From the NCBI RefSeq assembly GCF_003937945.1, contig NZ_RSEC01000060.1:1-64000 (forward strand): a DNA stretch of 64,000 bases, read 5' to 3'. Position numbers and translations under genes: made by a program. The notes below the pieces were generated by a model. The model saw only the letters and a list, made by a program, of their open reading frames with translations. It made no database searches and was not told the origin of the DNA. How positions within the stretch are numbered: the stretch's first letter is position 1; every line of letters begins with the position of its first letter. Below are positions 35,509 to 44,105 of the stretch, piece by piece. The stretch is from Amycolatopsis eburnea (GTDB lineage: Bacteria; Actinomycetota; Actinomycetes; Mycobacteriales; Pseudonocardiaceae).

Positions 35509-38500
35509 GGCTCCCCCGCCTTGACCGGTGCGCGAAACCGTTTCAGCGCTTCAGCGAGCGCGGCACGGTAGGCGGCGACGTTGCCGAGCTTGATGTCCTC
35601 GTAGCCGCGGACCGCGTCCGGCAGGCTCGCGATTTCCACGGCCAGATCGTGGTTTTCCGGGCGCACCGAGTGTCCCAGCTCGGCCAGCACCGCGCGGTAC
35701 TCGGCGACCAGGGCCCGCTCGGTGCGCCGCACCGCGGCCCGGCCGAACGGGTCGAACGGCGTCCCGCGCAGCTGCCGGGCGGCCACCAGTGCCGCGAACA
35801 CGGGCCGGAACCACGGTCCGAGTTCGAGCTTGCGGCGCATCCCCATGGCCCGCAGGACCGGCGGGTGCAGCCGGAAGGCGATCCGGGCGTCCGCGCCGTA
35901 GCGGGCGCGGATTTCCCGTTCCTGGCCGGGGTCGAGGGACAACCGGGCCACCTCGTACTCGTCCTTGTAGGCCATCAGCTTGTGCAGGTGGTGGGCGGCC
36001 GCTTCCGTGAGTGCGGTGGAGCCGGGTACCGCGGCCGCCTCGGCGCGCCGGAGCCGCTCGATGTCCTCGACGTAGCGTCGGGCGTAGGCGAGGTTCTGGT
36101 AGGCGACCAGATCCGGGACACGGATCGCGAGCAGCCGGGCGAGCTCGGAGCCTGCGTCGGCGCGGACCCGCTCGAGTAGCGCCCGCACTCGGGCGGCGGG
36201 CTCAGCCGGTGGCTCGGGTTCGCCACGCAGCTCGCGCACGGTGGAGTCGAACGCGGCGCGGTCGGCGACGAACTGCCGGCCCCGACGGAAGGCCTGGATG
36301 TTGGTCTCGGCCTTGGTGCCGTTGAGGGTGATCGCCTCTTCGACGGCGGAGGCCGGGATCGGCAGTGCCCCGCGCTGGTAGGCGATGCCGGTGAGGAGCA
36401 GGTTCGCGTATTGGTCTTGGCCGAACAGGGTTTCCGACACCGCCCGGGCGTCGAGCGCCTGCACGGTCCGCGGGTCGGTCGCCGAGCCGATCCGGTCGAG
36501 CAGCTCGGTCACGTCCGGGAACGCGGCCGCGGTGTCGGTGACCATGGCGCCGGTGGGGACCTGCGCGGTGGACACCACCGCCGCGGTCCGGCCCGGCGCG
36601 GCCACCGCGAGCTGGCGCGGGTCGGCGGCGACGAGGATGTCCGCGCCGAGGTAGAGGTCGCAGGTTTCGGCCGTGGCCTTGTTGGCCGCGACGTCGCCGA
36701 TCCGGATGTCCGAGACGACCGCGCCGCCCTTCTGCGCCAGGCCCGTCTGGTCCAGCGCGCGCACCGGCAGCCCCGCGATCGTGGCCGCGGTGCTCAGGAT
36801 CTGCGAGAGCGTGACCACCCCGGAGCCGCCGACCCCGGTGATCCGGGCGGTGAACCGCTCGGTGCCGAACACCGGTACCGGATCGGCGAAGGCGTCCGCT
36901 ATCGGAGTGGCCCGGCGGGCGGTGACGGCCCGCTTGCCGGGGAGCACCGTGAGGAAGGACGGGCAGTCCCCGTCCAGGCACGAAAAGTCTTTGTTGCAGG
37001 ACGACTGGTCGATCCGGGTCTTGCGGCCGAACTCGGTGGCCACCGGCTGGACCGACAGGCAGTTCGACTTCGCCCCGCAGTCCCCGCACCCCTCGCAGAC
37101 CCGCTCGTTGATCACGATCCGCTGGGGCGGTTCCGGGGCCAGCCCGCGCTTGCGCTTGCGCCGCAGCTCGGTCGCGCACTCCTGGTCGTGGATGAGCAGC
37201 GTGACGCCTTCGGTGCGGGCGAGCACCTCCTGCGCTTCGGTGAGCCGGTCCCGGCTCCAGACCTGGACGCCCTTCGCCAGCCCAGCTCGCCGGTAGCGCC
37301 GCGGGTCCTCGGTCGTGACGATGATCCGGCGCACGCCTTCGCTGCGCATCGCGTGGGTGATCTGCGGGATCGTCATGACGCCCGCGGGCTGCTGTCCCCC
37401 GGTCATCGCGACCGCGGAGTTGTAGAGCAGCTTGTAGGTGATGTTCACCCCGCCCGCGACGGCGGCGCGCACGGCGAGGCTGCCGGAGTGGTGGAACGTG
37501 CCGTCACCCAGGTTCTGCAGCAGGTGGTCACGGCTCAGGAACGGCGCCATTCCCACCCACTGCGCGCCTTCGCCGCCCATCTGGGTCACGCCGGTGATCT
37601 CGCCGGTGCCGGCGGTGTCCATCATCAGGACCAGGCTGTGGCAGCCGATGCCCGCGCCGACCAGCGAACCTTCGGGGGTCTTCGTCGAGGAGTTGTGCGG
37701 GCACCCGGAGCAGAAGTACGGCGTGCGGGTGGCCAGCGGCAGCGTGATGCGCCCGCGCGGTTTCCGGCGCCCTTGCACCCACGCGATCACCGACGGGAAG
37801 TCACCGAGCGCCGTCAGCCGGCCGGCCAACGCACCCGCGATGACATCCGGGTCGAGCTCCCCGTCCGCGGGCAGCAGCGCCGAGCCGTCCGGGCCGCGTT
37901 TGCCGTGGATCGCGGGGGCGCCGGTACGCCCGTAGAGCAGGTCTTTGAGCGCGGTCTCGACGAACGAGCGCTTCTCCTCGACCACGACGATTTCCCGCAG
38001 CCCCTCGGCGAACCGGTGGACGATGCCCGGCTCCAGCGGGTGCACCAGGCCGAGTCGCAGCAGCCGCACGCCGCGGCGGGCCAGCTCGGCGTCGTCCAGG
38101 CCGAGCAGCCGAAGCCCCTCGCGCAGGTCGAGGAAAGTCTTGCCGCAGGCGACGATGCCGATCCGGTCATCGGGTCCCGACGCGACAATCCGGTTGAGCG
38201 GGTTGGCCGCGGCGTACCGGCGGGCCAGTTCCAGTCGTGCCCCGTCGCGGCTGCGTTCCAGCCTGCCCAGCTCGGGCTGCAGCATGCGCGCGGTGACCTC
38301 GTGGGTGAACGGGCGGCCGTCGATCGTGGGGTCCGGGAAGACCGGGACGACGCGCTCGGGGTGCACCTGGGCGGTGCCGGTCCCGTCGGCGACGTTCGTC
38401 GCGATCTTGAACCCGACCCACAGGCCGCTGATCCGGGACAACGCGACGGCGTGCAGGCCGAGGTCGAGCACCTCCTGGGGGTCGGCCGGGTAGAGCACCG

Positions 38501-39014
38501 GCATCCCGAGATCGGCGAGCAGCGGCTCCGAGCAGCCGGGCAAGGTCGAGGACTTCGCCGCCGGGTCGTCCCCGACGAACGCGACCGCGCCGCCCGCCCG
38601 GGTGGTGCCCATCAACGTGTTGTGCCGCAACGCGTCCGCCGCCCGGTCGAGCCCGGGCGATTTGCCGTACCAGTAGCCCGTGACGCCGTCGACCCGGCGG
38701 TCGGCCGAGCGCGCGGCCAGCTGGGCGCCCTGCACCGCGGTGGCGGCGAGCTCCTCGTTGACCCCGGGCCGGAAGACGACGTCGTGCTCGGCCAGCAGCG
38801 CGGCCTGCCTGCCGAGCTCGAGGTCGTACCCGCCGAGCGGCGAGCCCTCGTAGCCGGAGACGAACGCGGCCGTGCGCAGACCGGCGCGCACGTCGGCCCG
38901 GCGGGCGTCCAGCGGCAGCCGGGCGAGGGCCTGGACGCCGGTCAGGTGCACCAGCCCGTCGGTGACGCGGTAGCGGTCGTCGAGCGCGCGCGGGGGCGCG
39001 GCGGAGTCACTCAC
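35502..39014 (-). CDS. Fused indolepyruvate/2-oxoacid:ferredoxin oxidoreductase
   Basis: A 1170-residue single-chain IorAB-type enzyme. Order: pyrimidine/TPP domain (SGYEGSPLGGYD near residue 50), TPP-pyrophosphate domain (TQMGGEGAQWVGM near 480), a ferredoxin-like Cys cluster CEGCGDCGAKSNC near 640, and the gamma domain (TGVGGSGVVTLSQIL near 725), then a long C-terminal region. It oxidatively decarboxylates an aryl- or alkyl-2-oxoacid to the acyl-CoA with ferredoxin. GTG start with AAGGAA eight bases upstream. Fused forms occur in aerobes, so oxygen sensitivity need not be an issue. Confidence 0.95.
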   Translation of the reverse strand: MSDSAAPPRALDDRYRVTDGLVHLTGVQALARLPLDARRADVRAGLRTAAFVSGYEGSPLGGYDLELGRQAALLAEHDVVFRPGVNEELAATAVQGAQLAARSADRRVDGVTGYWYGKSPGLDRAADALRHNTLMGTTRAGGAVAFVGDDPAAKSSTLPGCSEPLLADLGMPVLYPADPQEVLDLGLHAVALSRISGLWVGFKIATNVADGTGTAQVHPERVVPVFPDPTIDGRPFTHEVTARMLQPELGRLERSRDGARLELARRYAAANPLNRIVASGPDDRIGIVACGKTFLDLREGLRLLGLDDAELARRGVRLLRLGLVHPLEPGIVHRFAEGLREIVVVEEKRSFVETALKDLLYGRTGAPAIHGKRGPDGSALLPADGELDPDVIAGALAGRLTALGDFPSVIAWVQGRRKPRGRITLPLATRTPYFCSGCPHNSSTKTPEGSLVGAGIGCHSLVLMMDTAGTGEITGVTQMGGEGAQWVGMAPFLSRDHLLQNLGDGTFHHSGSLAVRAAVAGGVNITYKLLYNSAVAMTGGQQPAGVMTIPQITHAMRSEGVRRIIVTTEDPRRYRRAGLAKGVQVWSRDRLTEAQEVLARTEGVTLLIHDQECATELRRKRKRGLAPEPPQRIVINERVCEGCGDCGAKSNCLSVQPVATEFGRKTRIDQSSCNKDFSCLDGDCPSFLTVLPGKRAVTARRATPIADAFADPVPVFGTERFTARITGVGGSGVVTLSQILSTAATIAGLPVRALDQTGLAQKGGAVVSDIRIGDVAANKATAETCDLYLGADILVAADPRQLAVAAPGRTAAVVSTAQVPTGAMVTDTAAAFPDVTELLDRIGSATDPRTVQALDARAVSETLFGQDQYANLLLTGIAYQRGALPIPASAVEEAITLNGTKAETNIQAFRRGRQFVADRAAFDSTVRELRGEPEPPAEPAARVRALLERVRADAGSELARLLAIRVPDLVAYQNLAYARRYVEDIERLRRAEAAAVPGSTALTEAAAHHLHKLMAYKDEYEVARLSLDPGQEREIRARYGADARIAFRLHPPVLRAMGMRRKLELGPWFRPVFAALVAARQLRGTPFDPFGRAAVRRTERALVAEYRAVLAELGHSVRPENHDLAVEIASLPDAVRGYEDIKLGNVAAYRAALAEALKRFRAPVKAGEPC

Positions 39015-39043
39015 GTGGTGGTTCCTTCGTTCGCGGGAGGCGG

Positions 39044-39961
39044 TCAGTGCTGAGCCGCGGCCTTGGTCAGGTGGGGCGCGAGCGCGCGCAGTGCGGCGAG
39101 CCCGCCGGGGTCGTCCGGGGTCCCGGTGAGCGGGTGGACGGCGACGTGGTCGGCGCCGGCGTCGAGGTGCGCGCGGACCCGCTTCGCCACCGTGGCGGCG
39201 TCGCCCCACGCGACCAGGTCGTCGACCAGGCGGTCGCTGCCCGAACCGGCGAGATCGGCCCCGCCGTAGCCGAGCGCCTCGAGGTGGGCGAAGTAGTTGC
39301 GCAGCCGCAGGCGGGTGGCGACGTGCGCCCGCGCGATCCCGCGGGCCGCGGCGGGATCCGGGCCGACGACGACCGCCTGTTCCGGGGCCAGGAACGCGTC
39401 CGGCCCGATCCGCGCTCGGACCGCGGCGGTGTGCGACGGCGGTACGAAGAACGTGTGCACGCCGTCCGCGCGGTCGCGGCCCAGCTCCTGCATGCGCGGC
39501 CGCAGCGCCGCCAGCACCCGCGGCACCGGGACGTCGGACACCGGGCCCCGGTAGGGCCGCTTGTCGAGCACGTCGAGGTATTCGCGCAGCGCGGTGAGCG
39601 GCCGGTCGTGCCCCTGCCCGCGCCCGGCTTCGGCGTGGCTGGCACCCAGCCCGAGGACGAACCGGCCCGGGTACGCCTCGCCGAGTGCCTGGGCCGCGCC
39701 GTCCGCGGCCACGGCGTCCCGGCCCCAGATGGTGGCGATCCCGGTCGCGACGACCAGGCGGTCCGTGCCCGCGAGCACCAGGCCCGCGTTCGTGAAGATC
39801 TCCTTGTGCGCAGGCGATTCTCCGAGCCACAGAGCGCCGTAGCCGAGGCGCTCGATCTCCCGCGCGGCGGCACGGGCCGGTGCGGCCGGGATCTCCGCCA
39901 GTGCCGCGAGCCAGACGCCGACCGCGCCGACCCGGACCGCCAGCTCCCGCCCGCGCGTCAC
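39044..39961 (-). CDS. LLM-class F420-dependent oxidoreductase (TIGR03620-like)
   Basis: A 305-residue luciferase-fold enzyme of the MSMEG_4141-like subfamily: VGAVGVWLAALAE at the start, ERLGYGALWLGESPAHKEIF, VVATGIATIWGRDAVAADGA, GRFVLGLGASHAEAGRG. It probably uses F420 as hydride carrier. It differs from the other operon member (26369-27238) in subfamily, so each likely handles a different intermediate. GTG start overlaps the DUF35 stop (GTGA). Confidence 0.88.
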   Translation of the reverse strand: MTRGRELAVRVGAVGVWLAALAEIPAAPARAAAREIERLGYGALWLGESPAHKEIFTNAGLVLAGTDRLVVATGIATIWGRDAVAADGAAQALGEAYPGRFVLGLGASHAEAGRGQGHDRPLTALREYLDVLDKRPYRGPVSDVPVPRVLAALRPRMQELGRDRADGVHTFFVPPSHTAAVRARIGPDAFLAPEQAVVVGPDPAAARGIARAHVATRLRLRNYFAHLEALGYGGADLAGSGSDRLVDDLVAWGDAATVAKRVRAHLDAGADHVAVHPLTGTPDDPGGLAALRALAPHLTKAAAQH

Positions 39962-40356
39962 GAAGCCACCGGACCGAACTCGGGCAGCGCGACGCCGTCG
40001 CCGACCTCGCGGAAGGACACGCCGACCGCGCCGCCGACGGCGGGATCGGCCGTCCCGGCCCACGTGGTGGTCAGCCTTGGCCCGCTGTCGAGGCGGACCT
40101 GCACCACCACGTAGGGCACGGCGTCTCCGGCGAAGTAGCGTTTGTGGAACCGCACCCAGGAGTTCACCGTGCCGGTGCCGGGATCGGTCACCCAGCCGAC
40201 GTCGGTGCCGAAGTCACGGGGACAGACCGGGCCCGGCGGCCAGAACTTCTCGCCGCACCCGTGGCAGACGGGGATCCGCAGCTCCCCGCGGACGGCGCCG
40301 TCGAGGTGCTCGGCGTCCTCCGGGTAGCGGACGGGCAAGGGACGTGTGCTGCTCAT
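39958..40356 (-). CDS. DUF35 OB-fold protein, copy 2
   Basis: A 132-residue DUF35 protein. The zinc ribbon reads CHGCGEKFWPPGPVCPRDFG: the first CxxC is intact but the last Cys is replaced by Asp, so zinc binding may be altered or lost. The OB-fold follows (VNSWVRFHKRYFAGDAVPYV, then VVQVRLDSGPRLTTTW). It is two bases downstream of a thiolase-fold gene, reproducing the pair at 31576-33116. Likely CoA-ester-binding subunit of an aldolase complex. Confidence 0.88.
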   Translation of the reverse strand: MSSTRPLPVRYPEDAEHLDGAVRGELRIPVCHGCGEKFWPPGPVCPRDFGTDVGWVTDPGTGTVNSWVRFHKRYFAGDAVPYVVVQVRLDSGPRLTTTWAGTADPAVGGAVGVSFREVGDGVALPEFGPVAS

Positions 40357-40358
40357 GA

Positions 40359-41540
40359 TCACCGGTCCTGGGAGAGAATGACGGAGTCGCCGAACGGCGT
40401 CGCCCACTGGACGACCTCGCACCCGGCGACCTGGCGTGCCCCGGCTTCGCCGCGCAGCTGCCGGACGGCCTCGACGAAGTGCCCCCAGCCGCAGATGTGG
40501 GCCTCGGCGAGCAGCCCGCCGGCGGTGTTCACCGGCAGCTCGCCGCCGACCTCGATGCGCCCGTCCTGGATCCACGACAGGGCTTCGCCCTCGCCGGTGA
40601 ACCCGAAGCGCTCCAACACGAACGGCACGTTCGGGGAGAAGGCGTCGTAGAGGGTCAGCACGTCGACGTCCTGCGGGCCGGCCAGCCCGGCCATGCCGTA
40701 GACGGGGTTGTCCGCTGGCCTGACCGGCCGCCGCTCGTCGGTCTGGGTGAAGACCCCGAGGCCGGGCGGGGCGAAGATGAATTCGTCGTGCCCCGCGTGC
40801 AGGCCCTGCATCCCGCCGACCACCACGGCCGGCCGGCGCAGGTCGCGGGCGCGCTCCACCGTCGTCACCAGGAGAGCGCCGCCGCCGTCGCTCAACAGCG
40901 CGAAGTCTGGGCGGCGCAAGGGTTCCACCACGTACGGCGCGGCCCGGTAGTCCTCGAGTTCGAGCGGTTTCGTGAGCTGGGCGTTCGGGTTGAGCCGGGC
41001 GTTCCGCCGGGCCGCGAGCGGCACCGCGGCGATCAGCTCCGGGTCCAGGCCGTAGCGCGCGCAGTACCGGCTGAACGCCATGGCCGCGCCGGCGCCCGGC
41101 GCCGTCATCCCGTACTGCGGGAGCTCACCGTGGGAGCCGCCGCCCTGGCGGACGCCCTCGACATCGCCGGAGCCGCCGACGACCCCGATCCTGGAGAACG
41201 ACACCCCGCCCACGCAGGCGGCGACTTCGGCGGTGCCGAGCGCGACGGCCTGCACCGCGGCCTGCAGCGCGGGCCCGACGAAACGGCCGTGGCTCCAGGT
41301 CTGCACGGCCGAGCGGATCCGCAGCCCGAACGCCTCCGCCAGCCGGTCGTAGTCCACGGCGAGCGGGAACCCGACGTTGGTGAACAGCCCGTCGACGTCG
41401 TCGCGGTGCAGGCCCGAGTCGTCGAGTGCCGAGCGCAGTGCCTCGGCCGAGAAGTCCAGGGCAGTGCGGGGCGAGACGCGGGCGACCTCGGTCATCCCGA
41501 TGCCGACGACGGCGACCTGCCGCAGGGGTCCGAGAGGCAT
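40359..41540 (-). CDS. Thiolase-fold protein, Ltp2/SCP-x aldolase-like, copy 2
   Basis: A 393-residue thiolase-superfamily protein (VAVVGIGMTEVARVSPRTAL at the N-terminus; GGELPVNTAGGLLAEAHICG near the C-terminus). As in copy 1 the nucleophilic Cys is absent: the equivalent stretch is VQTWSHGRFVGPALQAAVQA. ATG start has AAAGGAG six bases upstream. The two copies share architecture but differ clearly in sequence, implying successive cleavages of different substrates or assembly of different complexes. Confidence 0.87.
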   Translation of the reverse strand: MPLGPLRQVAVVGIGMTEVARVSPRTALDFSAEALRSALDDSGLHRDDVDGLFTNVGFPLAVDYDRLAEAFGLRIRSAVQTWSHGRFVGPALQAAVQAVALGTAEVAACVGGVSFSRIGVVGGSGDVEGVRQGGGSHGELPQYGMTAPGAGAAMAFSRYCARYGLDPELIAAVPLAARRNARLNPNAQLTKPLELEDYRAAPYVVEPLRRPDFALLSDGGGALLVTTVERARDLRRPAVVVGGMQGLHAGHDEFIFAPPGLGVFTQTDERRPVRPADNPVYGMAGLAGPQDVDVLTLYDAFSPNVPFVLERFGFTGEGEALSWIQDGRIEVGGELPVNTAGGLLAEAHICGWGHFVEAVRQLRGEAGARQVAGCEVVQWATPFGDSVILSQDR

Positions 41541-41559
41541 GGCCTCTCCTTTCCGATTT

Positions 41560-42519
41560 CTAGAGGACGGCGTGCGCGTTGGCCGGGCTGCCGACGCCAC
41601 GCGGAAGCGGGAGGATCCCGGACACCAGCAGGAATTCGTGGCTCCCCCGCTCCGCGCAGGCTTGAGCCAGCCGGGCCAGGTGCCACAGCTCGCCCAGCGG
41701 CATGCCCTGCAACGCGATCAGCCGCCGGTGTAGGAAGCCCTTGGCCCGGTCGACCGGGAAGACCTCGACGCCGACGTTGTCCATCGCCACCGCGGCGAAC
41801 TCGTGGTCCCACAGGTACGCCGCCATGTCCTTTGTGGACTCCAAGCCGGGACAGGCGAAGCCGGCACCGATGGTGCCGCGCAGGCGGGCGCGGTGGTCGG
41901 CGGGCAGGGCGCGGTACCATTCGGTCCAGCCGGTGCGCACCACGAGCACGTCGCCCGACCGGAACGTGGTGCCCTGCGCCGCGGCGACCTCGTCGAGCAG
42001 CGCGGTGGTGATCTCGTGCGGTTCGTCCGCCCGCAGCGGCGTGCCGCGGGCGGCGAGGTACCCGGCGACGTCCACCAGCACCCCGCGGCCACCGAGCCCG
42101 TGTTCGGCCCAGCGGTCCACCCCGAGCACATCGGTGGCGGCCAGGTCCTCTTCGGAGCGACCGCCCCAGTAGCCGTGCCTGCCCGCCTTGATGTGCCGCA
42201 GGCCGTCCCACTGCGAGGAGCCCTGCAAGTAGAACTCGTCGAGCCGGTCGTCGTGCCCGGCCGGGGTGTCTTCGACGATGTGGGTGTAGCAGGCACGCTC
42301 GTCGAACAGTCCCGGGTCCGGCTCGTTCAGCGGCAGGGTGAGCGAGACCATCTCGCCGGTGCGCACGGTCCGGGCCGCGGCGACGCGCTGCTCGGGCCCG
42401 ATCAGGTTGACCGTGCCGAGTTCGTCGCCGCGACCCCAGACGTCCCAGGCGTGGCGCTCGTCGCGATCGGGCAGGGTGGGCAGATCGGCGAAGGCGGGGG
42501 TGCGCCGCACGTCGGTCAC
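41560..42519 (-). CDS. Cyclase-family hydrolase (larger, alicyclic-type)
   Basis: A 319-residue cyclase/kynurenine-formamidase-fold protein. WGRGDELGTVNLIGPEQRVAAA, VSLTLPLNEPDPGLFDE, QGSSQWDGLRHI, VLVDVAGYLAARG, FRSGDVLVVRTGWTEWY and CPGLESTKDMAAYLWDHEFA are typical of the larger bacterial cyclases. The HxGTHxD motif of the small KynB type (seen at 14292-15077) is replaced by SSQWDGLRH, as is normal in this subgroup. It may open a lactone, lactam or cyclic ketone-derived ring. Overlaps the ligase stop by four bases. Confidence 0.85.
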   Translation of the reverse strand: MTDVRRTPAFADLPTLPDRDERHAWDVWGRGDELGTVNLIGPEQRVAAARTVRTGEMVSLTLPLNEPDPGLFDERACYTHIVEDTPAGHDDRLDEFYLQGSSQWDGLRHIKAGRHGYWGGRSEEDLAATDVLGVDRWAEHGLGGRGVLVDVAGYLAARGTPLRADEPHEITTALLDEVAAAQGTTFRSGDVLVVRTGWTEWYRALPADHRARLRGTIGAGFACPGLESTKDMAAYLWDHEFAAVAMDNVGVEVFPVDRAKGFLHRRLIALQGMPLGELWHLARLAQACAERGSHEFLLVSGILPLPRGVGSPANAHAVL

Positions 42520-44105
42520 CGGTTCGCCTCGATCTGCTGGCGCAGCTTGAGCTTGGAGACCTTTCCGGTGTCCGTCTGCGGGATCGCCGTGACGTCCATC
42601 AGCAGGAACCGGGACGGCACCTTGTAGCTGGCCACCTGGGACCGGACGTGCGCGGTCAGCCGCTCCACCAAGTCCACTTCGGACGCACCGGGCTCGGGCA
42701 CGACCACGCCGACCATTTCCTGGTCGCCGTCCGGGGTGTCCAAGCCGATCACGTAGACCTGGCTGACCTCTTCGTGCGCGGCGACGATGCCCTCGATCTC
42801 CATCGGGGCGACGTTGATGCCCTTGACCTTGAGCATTTCCTTCCAGCGCCCGCCGAACACCAGCCTGCCGTCCGCGTCGATCAGGCCGAGGTCACCGGTG
42901 CGGAACCAGCCGTCGGCCGACCGGGTGCCGGCGTTGACCGCGTCGCCGCCGAGGTAGCCGTCGATCACGCAGCCGCGGACTTCGATCTCGCCGCGTGTCC
43001 CCGGCGGGCACACGGTGCCGTCGGGTGCGACGATGCGGACCTCCTGGGTGGGCAGCACCGTGCCCTGGGTGTGCAGGCGATCCTCGAGCGGGTCGTGCGC
43101 GTCGTTCATCGCCGCGAAGCCGTAGGACTCGGTCAGCCCGTAGGCGCTGCAGCCTTCCACCAGGTGCAGCCGTTCGATCTGCTGGCGCTTGTCCTCGGCG
43201 GTGAAGCCAATCGGGCCGGTGCGGACCGCGGACAGGTCTCGGGTGGGCAGGCTCGGCGCGTCCAGCAGGGTCCGCATCGCGGTGGGCATGGCGTAGACGA
43301 CGGTGCACCGCTCCCGCTCGATCATCTCCAGCCCGGCGTCGCCTTCGACCTTTTCCTGCAGGCACAGTGTGACTCCGTGGGTCAGGGCGACCGGCAACGC
43401 GTTGCAGGCACCGAACCCGAAGAACATCGGCATCGCGATCCAGAGCCGGTCCGCCGGCCGCAGGTGCATGCGCTCGCCCATCGCGCGCCCGTTGCGCAGC
43501 AGCTTTCCGTGCCGCAGCGGCACCGCCTTCGGCAGGGCCGTGCTGCCGCTGGTGTAGAGGATCATCGCCAGGTCGTTCTCGGTCACCAGGGGCGGCGGCG
43601 CCGGGCTCGCCGCGAGCGCCGGCGGCAGCTTCTCGGCTCGCGGCCACAACACCGCGCCGAGGTAGCCGTCCCGACGGGTGCCGTCGAAGGTCTCGCCGTG
43701 CCCGGCCGCCGTCAGCTCGGCGACGACGTCCTTGCCGAAGACCTCCGCCTGCGAGATGACCAGCCGCAGGTCCGCGCTGCCGATGAGGTGGCCGAGCTCG
43801 CTCGAGCGGTACCACGTGTTCATCGGTACCGCGACCAGCCCGGCCCGCTGGGCACCGAGCAGCGCGACCAGCCACCGGAGACTGTTGGGCAGCAGGATGC
43901 CGACGCGGTCTCCCGGCCGCAGTCCCGCCGCGGCGAGGGCGCCCGCGAGGTCGTCGACGCGCGCGGCCAGCTCGGCGAAGGTGATCCGCCCGTCTGGGGC
44001 GACCACGGCCTCGGCGTCCGGCCGACGGACCGCGAGGTCGGCGAGCACGGCCGGGAAGGTCTCGGCGACGTCGTGCTCGCTCGTGGTGGGCGGGCTGGCG
44101 GTCAT
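42516..44105 (-). CDS. AMP-forming acyl-CoA synthetase
   Basis: A 529-residue ANL-superfamily ligase. Phosphate-binding loop MILYTSGSTALPKAVPLRH (about residues 185-203), Y(G)LTES motif SAYGLTESYG, adenine-site DGWFRTGDLGLIDADGRLVF and C-terminal Lys in TDTGKVSKLKLRQ. It activates a carboxylate as acyl-AMP then acyl-CoA. ATG overlaps the hyuB-like stop (ATGA) and its own stop overlaps the cyclase start. In the scheme it would convert the ring-opened acid to its CoA ester. Confidence 0.95.
   Translation of the reverse strand: MTASPPTTSEHDVAETFPAVLADLAVRRPDAEAVVAPDGRITFAELAARVDDLAGALAAAGLRPGDRVGILLPNSLRWLVALLGAQRAGLVAVPMNTWYRSSELGHLIGSADLRLVISQAEVFGKDVVAELTAAGHGETFDGTRRDGYLGAVLWPRAEKLPPALAASPAPPPLVTENDLAMILYTSGSTALPKAVPLRHGKLLRNGRAMGERMHLRPADRLWIAMPMFFGFGACNALPVALTHGVTLCLQEKVEGDAGLEMIERERCTVVYAMPTAMRTLLDAPSLPTRDLSAVRTGPIGFTAEDKRQQIERLHLVEGCSAYGLTESYGFAAMNDAHDPLEDRLHTQGTVLPTQEVRIVAPDGTVCPPGTRGEIEVRGCVIDGYLGGDAVNAGTRSADGWFRTGDLGLIDADGRLVFGGRWKEMLKVKGINVAPMEIEGIVAAHEEVSQVYVIGLDTPDGDQEMVGVVVPEPGASEVDLVERLTAHVRSQVASYKVPSRFLLMDVTAIPQTDTGKVSKLKLRQQIEANR

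Noticed and set aside
36411-39053. A long (880-codon) plus-strand open frame opposite the oxidoreductase gene
   Set aside because: It is an Arg/Gly/Gln-rich antisense frame caused by high GC; the minus strand encodes the clear IorAB-type enzyme.
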